DNA of 64,000 nt. Origin: Daedaleopsis sinensis. Lineage: Eukaryota; Basidiomycota; Agaricomycetes; Polyporales; Polyporaceae. The notes under the pieces were generated by a model. The model was not told the origin of the DNA and ran no database searches. It saw only the letters and a list, made by a program, of their open reading frames with translations. A program made the position numbers and the translations under genes. Where the stretch lies: positions 1 to 64,000 of the forward strand of contig CM066311.1 in NCBI GenBank assembly GCA_033807695.1. Direction: 5' to 3'. Below are positions 32,141 to 42,282 of the stretch, piece by piece. Position 1 is the first letter of the stretch. Each line of letters begins with the position of its first letter.

Positions 32141-33620
32141 GTTTCCATCCGCTTACTTGGCAGATTCGGCTGACCGACTGAGGACCCTGACCGCATCAGA
32201 CTATGGCGCGGGTGAATATTTGCCGGTCGATCATGAGAGACTAGCCTACTCCCCCTGTAGCGATTAGTACTGTTTAGGCTCTAGAGCGACGAGAACGAAC
32301 CTATCAGCTACATGCGGGTAGCATCCCACATGGCTTGTCTCACAATCCGGGACGTTTGGAGACTGTTGCGCCACATCGGGCCTAAATCCGTCCTTGCTAT
32401 GGATACTCCCGAACCACTGAGTGCCCAGTAGGAGCAGTGCGACACAGATATAATCTAGAACAGGGGGAATCAGCGCCACGGGGCAGTGCGAGTGATCTTA
32501 ATATACTCACATCTGTGCCACACCCCACTGTACCGGCTGCGGGAGCAACCGTTATTGATTCTAACGTGGCCTGCGACGAAATCAACCGGGCGGCGAGTAG
32601 ATCGGGAATCTTCATTCGGCTACACCCAGACGCCCTGAAGATTAGCGTGATCGATTAGCAATGAACGCAGCTCGATCGACTCACCCCGGGATCTAATGAG
32701 GGCACGTCTCTAACCTCCGGCGAGCGTAAATGATCCATCCAATTCATTCCGGTATCTATGAAATGCGTTAGTTAAACCCCCGGCCTGCATTTAAGCATAG
32801 AAGCATAGATCTACTTACGAGGCTAACTTTCTGAAAAGCAAACACCGCGTCGTAGTTGAGAAGTAGCTGTTGAGGACGGCGTCGCGGTCGCAAGAGTAAG
32901 TAAGTAGTGTGTGGTCAGGTCTAACGCGACGCTGGGCTCCTGCCGCGGCAAGTCACATGTCACATGTCACAGCGTCCGATTTCCCTTTCGGGGTCGCTCA
33001 CCTATCGTTCTCCTCAACCTCACCACCATTGCTCGTCCCTCTACCACATCGTGATTCTCCCAGCTAATCATCAGCAACTGTAAGTAGATCACAGCAAGCT
33101 ACGTCCTCTACAGCTACTGATATCTCCGCCTACCCGCAGTTCATCGTCATCTACATACGAACTCGACCTTGTGGACGCCTCCGACCACTTCAAAGGACCC
33201 GGAACCGCTTACGAGGGTGCAGAGCAGGAGTCTAAGTTGGTTCATAGAGGAGGAGATCAGATAGAGGTAAGTAACTAATGCTATCCCATCTCGACAACCC
33301 TAAGTCCAGAAGATAAGGACGATCGATCACGCGCCCTGTACTTGACCTCGTACAACCCGTCATCGTCGCCTCTCTCCCGGCCCACGTTGTCAGTGATCCT
33401 GACGGTAGCCTTCCCGGACGCCCGCCTCCCGCACGCCCTATCAACCTCTCCCGTTGACGAGCAGCCACACCGGCAACGCGAGTTAGACCTCCTCTCCGAA
33501 ACGTTGTCTTCCCTACCGCCGCGCCAACTTCCACTCAGAGCGGTACACCCACGGATAACGTCACACCGCCCCGCTCCGTGGCACACTCGACCTCGCGATT
33601 CAATCCCATCAACATATCAT
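32141..33620. other. Intergenic DNA, no gene seen
   Basis: I see no supported gene. There is a local CACATGTCACATGTCAC repeat near 32952. Confidence 0.4.
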
Positions 33621-33630
33621 TGCTTCTCGT

Positions 33631-34040
33631 ACCCGGACGTCCCGGACGTCGCTCCGCCCCGGGCTGTGGCTATATACGACTCTGCACCCTGCTCCTCGCG
33701 CTACCCACGCACACGTCGCACTATCCTCGGCCATATCGACCTGGACTGCGCCCCTTTCCCGGACATACACAACGTCTCCCTGCGCCTCGTTCTGCATGGC
33801 TACGGCCGCTACATGTACAAGCCCGGACGTCTCGGACGCCTCCCCACCCTCTGCTGTCGCTCTCCACTACACCGCGTCCTGCTCCTCGCTTCCGAACCAG
33901 ACAGATGTCGCCCCGTCCTCCGCCATGTCGACCTGGCCCACGCCTCTTTCCCGGACAAACGAAACATGCCCCTGCGCCTCTTTCTGCGAGACCGCGGCCT
34001 CTACACGTGCAAACCTGGACATCATCGACGGCCCTCCGCG
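33631..34040. repeat. 190-bp tandem repeat, about 2.2 copies
   Basis: Units start at 33631, 33821 and 34011. Each opens with a GACGTC-N3-GACG dyad and contains CATRTCGACCTGG and CCTTTCCCGGACA-like segments ahead of a CTGCGCCTC. The period is not divisible by three. The third copy decays after about 30 bp. A 50-nt intron-like sequence (GTAAGTACTC to CATTTTAG) lies at 34217-34266. Confidence 0.75.
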
Positions 34041-34378
34041 TCTCACCTCGTTCGCGACCGTGCAAGACAGAACTCGATTGCGACCGCACGGACGTTCGCC
34101 CGCTGTCACACAAGTCGTTTCACGCTACCATCGATCGCACGACGTCGACATCATGCTTCGCAGGGCCGTGAGATTGGTGAAGGCACATCGTTTCGCGCAA
34201 AGCCTCTGCGTATCACAGTAAGTACTCTATTTCTTTCCTCTGCAACCTGCACTAACATGCATTTTAGCCCGACACGACACATCCTGCCACGCGGTGATGA
34301 CCCGGGCGCGCAAGTCCACAGTGCATGCGCAAAGCGGACGTCGCGGACGGCGCCCCCGCACGAGCCGCTCTTTCCGTG

Positions 34379-35464
34379 CTACACCGCCCCGTTGCCCCCA
34401 GCGGTGCAGACTGCGGCGTCGACATCGGCGCGCGAGGACGTCTGCGCGTGCCCGGACGTCGTGGACGCCGCAACACTGCTCTCTTCTGAGCACACGACCC
34501 CGTCCACGCCGCCGGGCGTCTTGGACGCCGTCCTTCCGTGCTCCTCCGCACGCAAATCCGCCGGACTGCCGCTGCCGACGTCCTTCGGGAGGGTCTCCGT
34601 ACTGCACCCGGCGGCAGGCGTCGTGGACGTCGGCATGCCTCCTTCGACAATTTCCGTGGGGGTCGGATGGGCCGACTGCGCTCCCTCTGCGTGCGTCGTG
34701 AACGGCCACGCACGGGGTCCGAACATCCGCACCGCTGCGTCCTCGGGCCTCACAGACGGCGAGATCTGCCCCACGCCACGCTCCGAGTTCCGAAGCGACT
34801 CTTCGGGGGTCGACATATGTGCAGACGGCAAGACCGTCCCCGTGCGCCCCGCCTCCCCTCTAATTCGGTCTCTCTCCGCGACGTCTGCGAGTAAAGCCCG
34901 GTCCTCTTCGTTCGCCTCATCTTCCGAATCCGAGATGTTCTCTGTAGGCACTTAGCAACCTCCGTAGTTAGAGCAATGTAGGGGGCCTACCGAGCTCTGG
35001 CATATCCGAAATATTCACGGTGTGAGTGAGCACTGCCATACTCGCGATGTTTCCCATTCGACGTTGATGTGCGCGTTGAAAGTCATGCCTGATATGTCTC
35101 ATCCAGGATTGAAACTCGTCTGAAATAACAGTGTTAGTGGGAATCATAAGTAGCGAACCGCGCCAAGCTCACCTCTGACGTCAGGCTCGCGCACAGGCGT
35201 AGCTATGCGGCGTTCTCTAGGCGGCTGTTGATCCATCCGTGTGACAGGCCCAGCCTCGATCCAGTCATCGTACTCGTCTATGACCTTCTGTCAGTAAAGC
35301 GTTCAGTAGCGAGACAAATACGCACCTCCGCTATTTATGCTGGCATGTAACATTGCTTGCCTTATCCCGAGGTAGAATGCCGAAAGGTTTCTGACTGGGG
35401 GTGGGGGTGGGGGTGGATCTATGTTCTCCACCATCTGTTCGAGAAGTCCGACAGGTGCTGTCAT
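34379..35464 (-). CDS. Small spliced gene sharing AFYLGIR motif with the helicase
   Basis: Minus-strand exons 35464-35326, 35287-35173, 35119-34991 and 34950-34379. The first reads EQMVENIDPPPPPPPVRNL and SAFYLGIRQAMLHASINSG. The neighbouring helicase has AFYLGIRETLLHEILAAM at the start of its exon 8, so exon 1 probably derives from a helicase relative. Exons 2-4 join in one frame (816 nt): IDEYDDWIEAGPVTRMD, DEFQSWMRHIRHDFQRAHQR, ISDSEDEANEEDRALLADV, then low complexity to the stop. Exon 1 (139 nt) is out of phase with exon 2 by one base, so there is a sequencing slip, an unseen splice choice, or the gene is dead. The function is unknown. Confidence 0.45.
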
Positions 35465-35515
35465 GAGGGGGGGGGAGGGGGAGGGGAAGGGGAAGGGGAG
35501 ACGTCACTTGTTACT
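35390..35515. repeat. G-rich simple repeats
   Basis: GGGGGTGGGGGTGGGGGTGG near 35397-35416 and a run of G with AGGGG units near 35466-35500. The plus strand could form quadruplexes. The first run encodes the proline stretch of the small spliced gene on the other strand. Confidence 0.7.
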
Positions 35516-35665
35516 TGAAGCTCGGTTCTCTGTGCTTATATACACAACCTGAGCAATGTCTCACAATCTGAGGCACTGATCTGAGACATTTATCTAGTCC
35601 CCATATCTGAAACAGTGTGCACCCTTATCTGAAACACTGTGCACCCTAAGTCCCTTGTGGCAGGT

Positions 35666-35760
35666 GAGCAGTGCGTGTGCGTGCTGTTCGCTAGCATCCC
35701 TCGCCCGGCCGGGCGCCGAGGGGACGGGATGCTAGCGAACAGCACACACATGCACTGCTC
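35666..35760. repeat. 35-bp inverted repeat hairpin
   Basis: The arms 35666-35700 and 35726-35760 are complementary with two mismatches and enclose a 25-nt GC-rich loop with CCCGGCCGGG. The ends read GAGCAGTGC and GCACTGCTC. It could be a fold-back transposon or a structured RNA element. It is followed by no T run. Confidence 0.8.
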
Positions 35761-36232
35761 GTCTCAGACCAGTTAGACTTGTGCTACCCAGGTATTCAGC
35801 TTCGGGACGGCAACCTTGGCTCGCCCAGTGCGGCATCAGCTTGGAATCACTGACAGCTACTTCTGAGTCGAGAACGATAGCTGGGCGCACCGATACTTGA
35901 GATTGTGAAGGACATTGAGCAAAGTATTTCACGTCCGCTATGCTCAAAAATCGAGCTCTTCAAGAGCTACAGGTACATATTTTTTGCGAGTCCGGCGAAC
36001 GAGAACGTGCGGTTCTATGGGACGTGCGGTGCAGATGAAGTACATGTCGGGGGCGGGTATCTCGAGTTGGAGATTATAGGGTGAGTCTGGCAAGTGCACC
36101 TCTCGTGCACTGTATCACTGCATAGAGGAGGTCGTGACGGGCCAGTATATATTTTTCCGAGCATGGCGCGTGCACGCACACCTGTCTACACAGTTTGCGG
36201 TGCTGCGCCGCACGCCACAGTATAAATTGCGT

Positions 36233-36411
36233 AGCAAATGCGCACGTGCACCGTACGGCGCGTGAGTGGGTGCGTTGCGGAGGTGTGAACAAACCCTATT
36301 CTAGGGTTGATAAACCCTAGGCTGTGGTTGGGCAAACCCTACGCTAGGGCTCAGTCTCCCACCCAAAGTCGACCCCAAGCCGACCCAAAGGTGTATAATC
36401 TCTTCATAACC
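36233..36411. repeat. Dispersed telomere-motif repeat, copy 3
   Basis: Same repeat as at 21655 and 23443, with about the same divergence from each. It ends at CTTCATAACCCTAAG, exactly where the ZNFX1-like reading frame begins. Confidence 0.9.
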
Positions 36412-36416
36412 CTAAG

Positions 36417-38755
36417 CCATGCGCCGGTACCCTTCAGTGCTGCACGAAGACTTGCAAAGCGCAATGTTCGGCATGTCGTTCACTCACGGTACCGCACGGT
36501 ACACATATCAAGAACAATGTCGTTCGCACGCACCACGCCCCTCACCCATGCGAGCGCCTGCTCTACTGCGAGCACAAGTGCGGATTGACGTGTCACTCCA
36601 AGGATTCGGACTGCAACTCGACCTGCCGCGAGCAGTGTCGACAGCAATGCATACACCACAAGTGTCCGAAACCCTGTTCCGAGCCCTGTGCACCGTGTAT
36701 GGAGCCTTGTATCTGGAGATGCGCCCATGACTCATGTCCCGTGCTTTGCGGGTCGGTACGTCGCATGCATGACTGACCGGCGCTGAACATCTTACTCACT
36801 GGCCCTCTGCATTGCGTAGATCTGCTCTCGGCTACCTTGTGACGAACCATGCGAGAAGACTCTCGATTGTGGGCACCGGTGCCCATCAGGTAAGTATGGT
36901 CGTCATCCTAAGTGCCTTCCCGGATGTAGTTTGAATGCTCATTTATCTCGTTCAGTGTGTGGAGAACCCTGCGCGACACAGAAGTGCATCACCTGTCTTC
37001 CGCCAGCGCGCCAGGCCGACATTGTCGACTTCATTCTGCAGCGACCGCTTGCGGACATCGATCTATCTTCGAGCGACGTCAGCGAGCGGCTCATTACGCT
37101 GGCTTGTGGTCATATCTTCACCGTCGAGACGCTTGATGGGCACTGCAATATGAACGAGTTCTACGACGTCGACCCGATGGGCCGCTTCCTCTCTACTAAA
37201 TCCCCTCCGATCAACTATCAAACCCCTCCCACTTGTCCCACCTGTCGCGGCCCAATTACCGCCCTCCGATACGGTCGAGTCACGAAGCGCGCTACCTTAG
37301 ATATCCTAGAGCAGAATGTGGCCGGCACGATGTCGCGCGCTCTCGAGGGCTACAGTCCCGAGATATCGACATTCTCCTCAGCGATGTCAGAGCACCAGAA
37401 AGAGGTCAAAGAACTCAAGTACGAGACCGTTACCCGCGGGAAGGATACCCACACTTCTCAGCGAACGGAGACGGCGTTTGAGGATCTCTATGGACCCCTT
37501 CCGGCGAGCACTTTCGATCTCGAAGGGATGCAGAAGGTTCACGGGCTCTTCGCTGAGGAGGTGCGCGCATGGTACAGAGTTGTCAAGCCAATAGTCACCA
37601 TCTACCGCCGTATTGAAAAGACCGCGACGACACGTGGGGCTCACGTCAAAGCCTACGAAGCCGCGCTCACCACTCTATACCGGCTAGAACTCCAGGAGAT
37701 TGCAAACGATCCCGCAAGGGCGACGGACACTCCGGAACCCGTTGCGCTAGCCATCGTCGACCGCAAGATTGGGCAGCCGCCACCCAAGGCCGACGTTCGT
37801 TTCCAGATCGAAGCATATTTCCTGTCGCTGGAAATTCGCGCATTGATCGCACAGCTCGCGCAATGTCGCGTCGAGGGTCTTCCGCTCGCCGCAACTTCCA
37901 AAGACCCGGACGTAGTGCAGCATCGTGCCTCATGGGCGGCTTTCGCGACGTTCCTGTACAAGTCCTGCGTCACGGATGCCGATAAGGCTCTTAACCTTGC
38001 GAAAGAATCCTCCGCATCGCGCCAGGTAGTCCGTGCGCATGTCCACAAGCTGCGTTTCGGCTTTGAGCAGTTCCGGTGGAACACAATGTGCGAACGATTG
38101 GAGCTCCTCAGAGTCGACTCTCTTACCGCGGAGGAACAGGCGAAGCTGTCCAAGCGGGTTACGAACCACAAGTATCTCCTCGCTCAAGGCTCGGACATCA
38201 TCCACCAGACGTACCTCCGTGAGCTTCCAGCAAGCTTCACCCTTACTGAGAGGGCGGATGAGCGCAAGTGGCTGGAAGAGAATTGTCGTAACAAGGTCGA
38301 GACTTGGAAGAAGGATTGCGACAGCCTCGCGGACTATATCACGAAGGGTGGAGTGTATCAGCCGTTGTCAACACAGGAGCTCGAGGATATTGTACGCTCC
38401 TTCAACTTCAGTAAGTGCTTCCGGTCATTTCACTGTCCGGCGGTGGATCTTGAGCTGATTTTGCCCACGTAGAGTATCGTGGACACTTCTACAATTGCCA
38501 GAATGGACATACCTTTGTCATCACTGAGGTATGTTTGTGCTGCTTAATCTGTTGTCGCCACTAGATGAACAAGTGTCTTGATGCTTGCAGTGCGGAGGAG
38601 CAATGGAACGAGCTCGATGCCCCGAGTGTAAAGCTCCCATCGGTGGTTCTAGCCATCAAGTCGACTCTTCCAATACTCGCAACAAGGAACTTGAGGCCAT
38701 CGCGAGGAGACAGGGCGTCGCTGATGGTTTTTACACTTGGAATCGTGACGAGTGA
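36417..38755 (+). CDS. ZNFX1-like NFX1/RZ-type zinc-finger protein, 5'-truncated
   Basis: Exons 36417-36755, 36820-36889, 36956-38410, 38473-38528 and 38591-38755 keep one frame for 694 codons to TGA. The N-terminal part is a run of NFX1-type fingers: CERLLYCEHKCGLTCHS, CREQCRQQCIHHKCPKPC, WRCAHDSCPVLCGS, CDEPCEKTLDCGHRCPS, VCGEPCATQKC. Then come LACGHIFTVETLDGHC and CPTCRGPI, a long helical region, and a C-terminal RZ-type finger (GHFYNCQNGHTFVITE, CGGAMERARCPECKAPIGG). In ZNFX1-family proteins these follow an SF1 helicase domain. Here the helicase part is absent: upstream DNA is a dispersed repeat, and no start codon can be placed. The known relatives act in RNA silencing or antiviral RNA sensing; a role here is inference. 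Confidence 0.88.
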
Positions 38756-41700
38756 CGTCAGAATGTCGGACACTCTCGGCGAAGAGGTTGACGCTGTCTG
38801 TATAGTCTGGCAAAGTTGTTGTATTGTACTTCTAGATGAATGCGTAGTTCAGACCATACTCAAGTTCAACGCGAGCTTGCGATGTCCGGGCTGTTGGGTG
38901 TTCGCCAGTCACGCTCCGGCGGCTCCGGCGAGCGACGTGCCCTCTCTTTGTTCGAAGCCTTGACCTTCAATTTGCTTCCTACCCCAAGTGAGTGAAATGA
39001 TATATCGCACTCTCCATTCTCAGATCTCCCAACTCGGTGCACACGGACTCGACCAGAACACGATGATCTACTCATCGACAGCGATTCGATGCTTGGTTGG
39101 CCCGCCGCTGGTGTTGGTGATATCGCATGTAGACCGTCGATCCTGACGGAGTTGGATCAGTTCAGGTAGTCCAAACACTTAAAAAGCCTTACAGTGATCT
39201 TTGAGACCCGCAACTCCAGGTCCTATCATACATACGTCAGACGTCGCTGCCGCCACGGCGTAGAACTGCCAGACGCAAACTCTGCTCGGCCCGGATCACG
39301 ACTTGAACCCAGCGAGCGGCGAGCCAGTCACTCCGACCCTCGAACCTTGTCCAGCACGACGCTACTCCTCGACGCCGAAGAACGACGGCAGGGAACGGAT
39401 GATGGTCCGGGAGAAGCACAGAAGTACCGTCGGCATCGAGTCGACTCGTTCGCAAGGGCCCTACGACATCCCTGCCGTCCATTCGGAGTCGTACTCCACA
39501 CGTCCTTTCGCATGGACGTGAGCTCGGAGGATCGTCGGGGGCCCTTGCGCCTGTTGCCGCTCCCTCCTTCTTCCTACTCGTGTCCTCCTCTCCCACTTCC
39601 AGCTTCCTCCGAGCGTCCATCCGTTCCGGGACCCAGACCCCGGGCCTACTCCCCTGGTTCGCGCTTCCCGGCCAATACGTCGGTGTGTCCCTATCAGCCC
39701 TACTGCAGCGTGAGGAGGACACGCACGGTCGTGGTGTCGCAAACGAAAACACGGCTCCGGACCGAATTTGTATCTGTGCTGCGGTCTGGACCAGACGTAT
39801 CCTGCTAGCCATTGCATTCAGGCCGTGGTACCGAACGAGAGCAAGTCCGCGCCTTTAATCCGTCGTCTTCTATCACACAAGAGTCAGCACTCTGGACGGG
39901 TACACGAACACGATACATACCATAAGATGCACCGTTCACAGCTGCAACCCACGTCCCGCACTGCGACCTTGCCGAGCTTCTCGTTTTCTAGGCTACGAAC
40001 AGGCCGTCAGGTTGCTGTGCCTCGATCAGCAACTGAGGCTCGCAGATACAGTGCACGCTCCGCCACCAAAGGCACAACTCCGCTGCTGCAACGAGAGAAG
40101 GGATAGGCATCAAGGTTCAAAGAACTTCGCCCAAGAGGCACATGCCGAAGAGAATGTAGGATTCACTCGCACACCTACCGACGATGGCGTCACTCCGTAC
40201 ACGTTCGCAACCGTGTACACTGGACCGCTCCGCATCAGCAAGCAAGCTCAGTAGGCGTGCATGTTATACTAACTACGACAAAGGAATGAACTATCATGCA
40301 TTCTGAGTGCGAACGTGAGTATCGCAACGCACCCGGGATAGGTACCAATCACATCGGCAGCGACAGATTCGTTCTACACACTTCCCCCACACGAAGAGGA
40401 ACGAGATGCGGCATCCCGCTCCAGTTCCTCCGGATGCCTCTTCGAAAGGTCGCACAGAAGGAGATTGCAACGTCCGCAAGGCTCCGCGAGCGCAGCCTAG
40501 AAGCCGGGGAGAGTGCGATCTTCATATGCGCCCTCGTCGCGGGGTCTGTACGCGTCACTCATAGTCCAATCCCTCGCCGAAAGAAGGAAGAAGGGAGGAT
40601 CGTCGTGCGGGCGGAAGACGGAGCTCGGGAACGGAGACGGACTTCGGAGTGCGGAACACGGACGAACGCACTCAGATCTCGATCGTCATGACTGCTCTGC
40701 CGCTAGTCTCCGCTAGTGCGAAGTTCAAAAACAGGGTCCTGGGGGTGCAAGCTTCGGAGGATTGAAATCGCTGCACACCGGTCGCGAGATACTAGCGGGC
40801 CGCCTGATTCGGCGAGGATCTGCCTGCGAGGCCCTAGGATAACTGAGCGCAGTCGAAAATCGCGACGAGCCAACTAGACGACAGCTTCAGGTCGTCTGTG
40901 AACGTTCTGCGACATGGCAACAGGAATCTCGACGCTTGTGCGTGCCGAAGGCAGGTGCCGTCTACGGCCGACTGGCAGTCGGGACAATTTGCGAGAACGT
41001 CGGAGACGTAGTCGCTTTTCTGCATATTCAGGTGTGTGGTGCCCGAAGCCGACTGCTGCCATATTCTGACAGCGCAGAGCATCCACAGCGAGCGCAGGGT
41101 CGCATCTAAAATAACGTCAGTGTCACATCTAACGTCATCCAAGCAGAATTTGTAACTCACCAACAGATGAAATGGAGCTAGAAGCGCACTCGGGGGAGTG
41201 TCGGAGGCCAGAAAGAGTCCCAGACTCAGCCTACGAGCCCACAAGCCCATGCGCGGGTGATTGCGCGCGAGTATCGAATCGGTTGCCGAGGTCCAGAGCA
41301 GGGAAAAGTACATGGGCCGGCCACCAAAAACCTTGATGTTATCTTCTGAGAGGTGATGGACGTCGGAGATGACTAGGCGAGCCAAAGAGCAGCGATCGTC
41401 GCCGCGCAAAGAGAGTAACAGTTTAGCGCCAAAGCCAGGACTTATCCGTGTGCGAGGAGACTTAAAGGAAGCACGCCACGAGGTGCGTGAGCACACGGTA
41501 CCTCGAGGCTCGTGTTCCTATTGCCCACGGGCGTTCCTGCCGCTGCGTATCGGAGCCGGGACTTCTGGGAGATGCGAGAATGCGCACGAAGGCGAATTGT
41601 GCGCGTTGTGACTTAGATCTGAGCTTGAACGTTGAGGGTTGCAACTTTGAAGAGAGCAGATATCGTCAGGGAGCTGCTACTTTGGACATAGTATGATCAG

Positions 41701-42282
41701 ACACTGAGCTTATACTGATAACTGCCACTTGCGATCCCTTGAGAACTGCGTGACGCGACTACGAACCTGGAAAGCTTCAGTGCGTCGCGCGTACAGACAG
41801 CGTGCCTCGCATCCAGATACCGCCCTAGCTGTGCGCAGGGACGCGATTGGCTTGCGCCCAACAAGCCCTAGCGGCAAGTACTCGCTATGCCCACCAAGCG
41901 CGTTCAAGCGAGCGGATAGAAACAGGGTGGTCCTTCCAGTCACAGTAGACACCCAGCGCCATGCATCATGAGCGCTACGCATCGCGCGGAGAGACGGACT
42001 ACCCACCTTCGATGAGGTGAACCTCCGACCCGAGTGCGCTCGGGCGGAGGCGGTCTCCACGCGAAATCAGCTAACATGAATATACCGGCGGCCAGGAACG
42101 TTCTGTACCTGGGCACGAAGATGCCCTGCGAGAACGACCGCTTAGTTTCAGCCAGGAAGTGTGCCGAAAACGAAAATTGAGAGGCATGACGTACGTGCGA
42201 CAGAACGTCCCAGTAGAAAGCGAAGGTTATGCCCTAGCACGCGCAAAGAATGTGGCCTTCGCAGCGTGCAGCGCGTGTGCAG
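38756..42282. other. Gene-poor stretch; one possible exon pair
   Basis: No recognised gene. On the minus strand 41496-40834 stays open. An intron-like segment (GTGAGTTACAAATTCTGC to GTTATTTTAG, about 41160-41106) separates NHPRMGLWARRLSLGLFLA from ATLRSLWMLCAVRIWQQSA and DVLANCPDCQSAVDGTCLRH. This may be the end of a hypothetical gene. The remainder shows no motif. Confidence 0.35.

Noticed and set aside
33342..34955. 537-codon plus-strand open frame
   Set aside because: It runs through a 190-bp tandem repeat (not a multiple of three), so equivalent units are read in different frames, and it crosses an intron-like GTAAGT...TTTTAG segment. The minus strand carries the better gene model at its 3' end. 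The openness is compositional.
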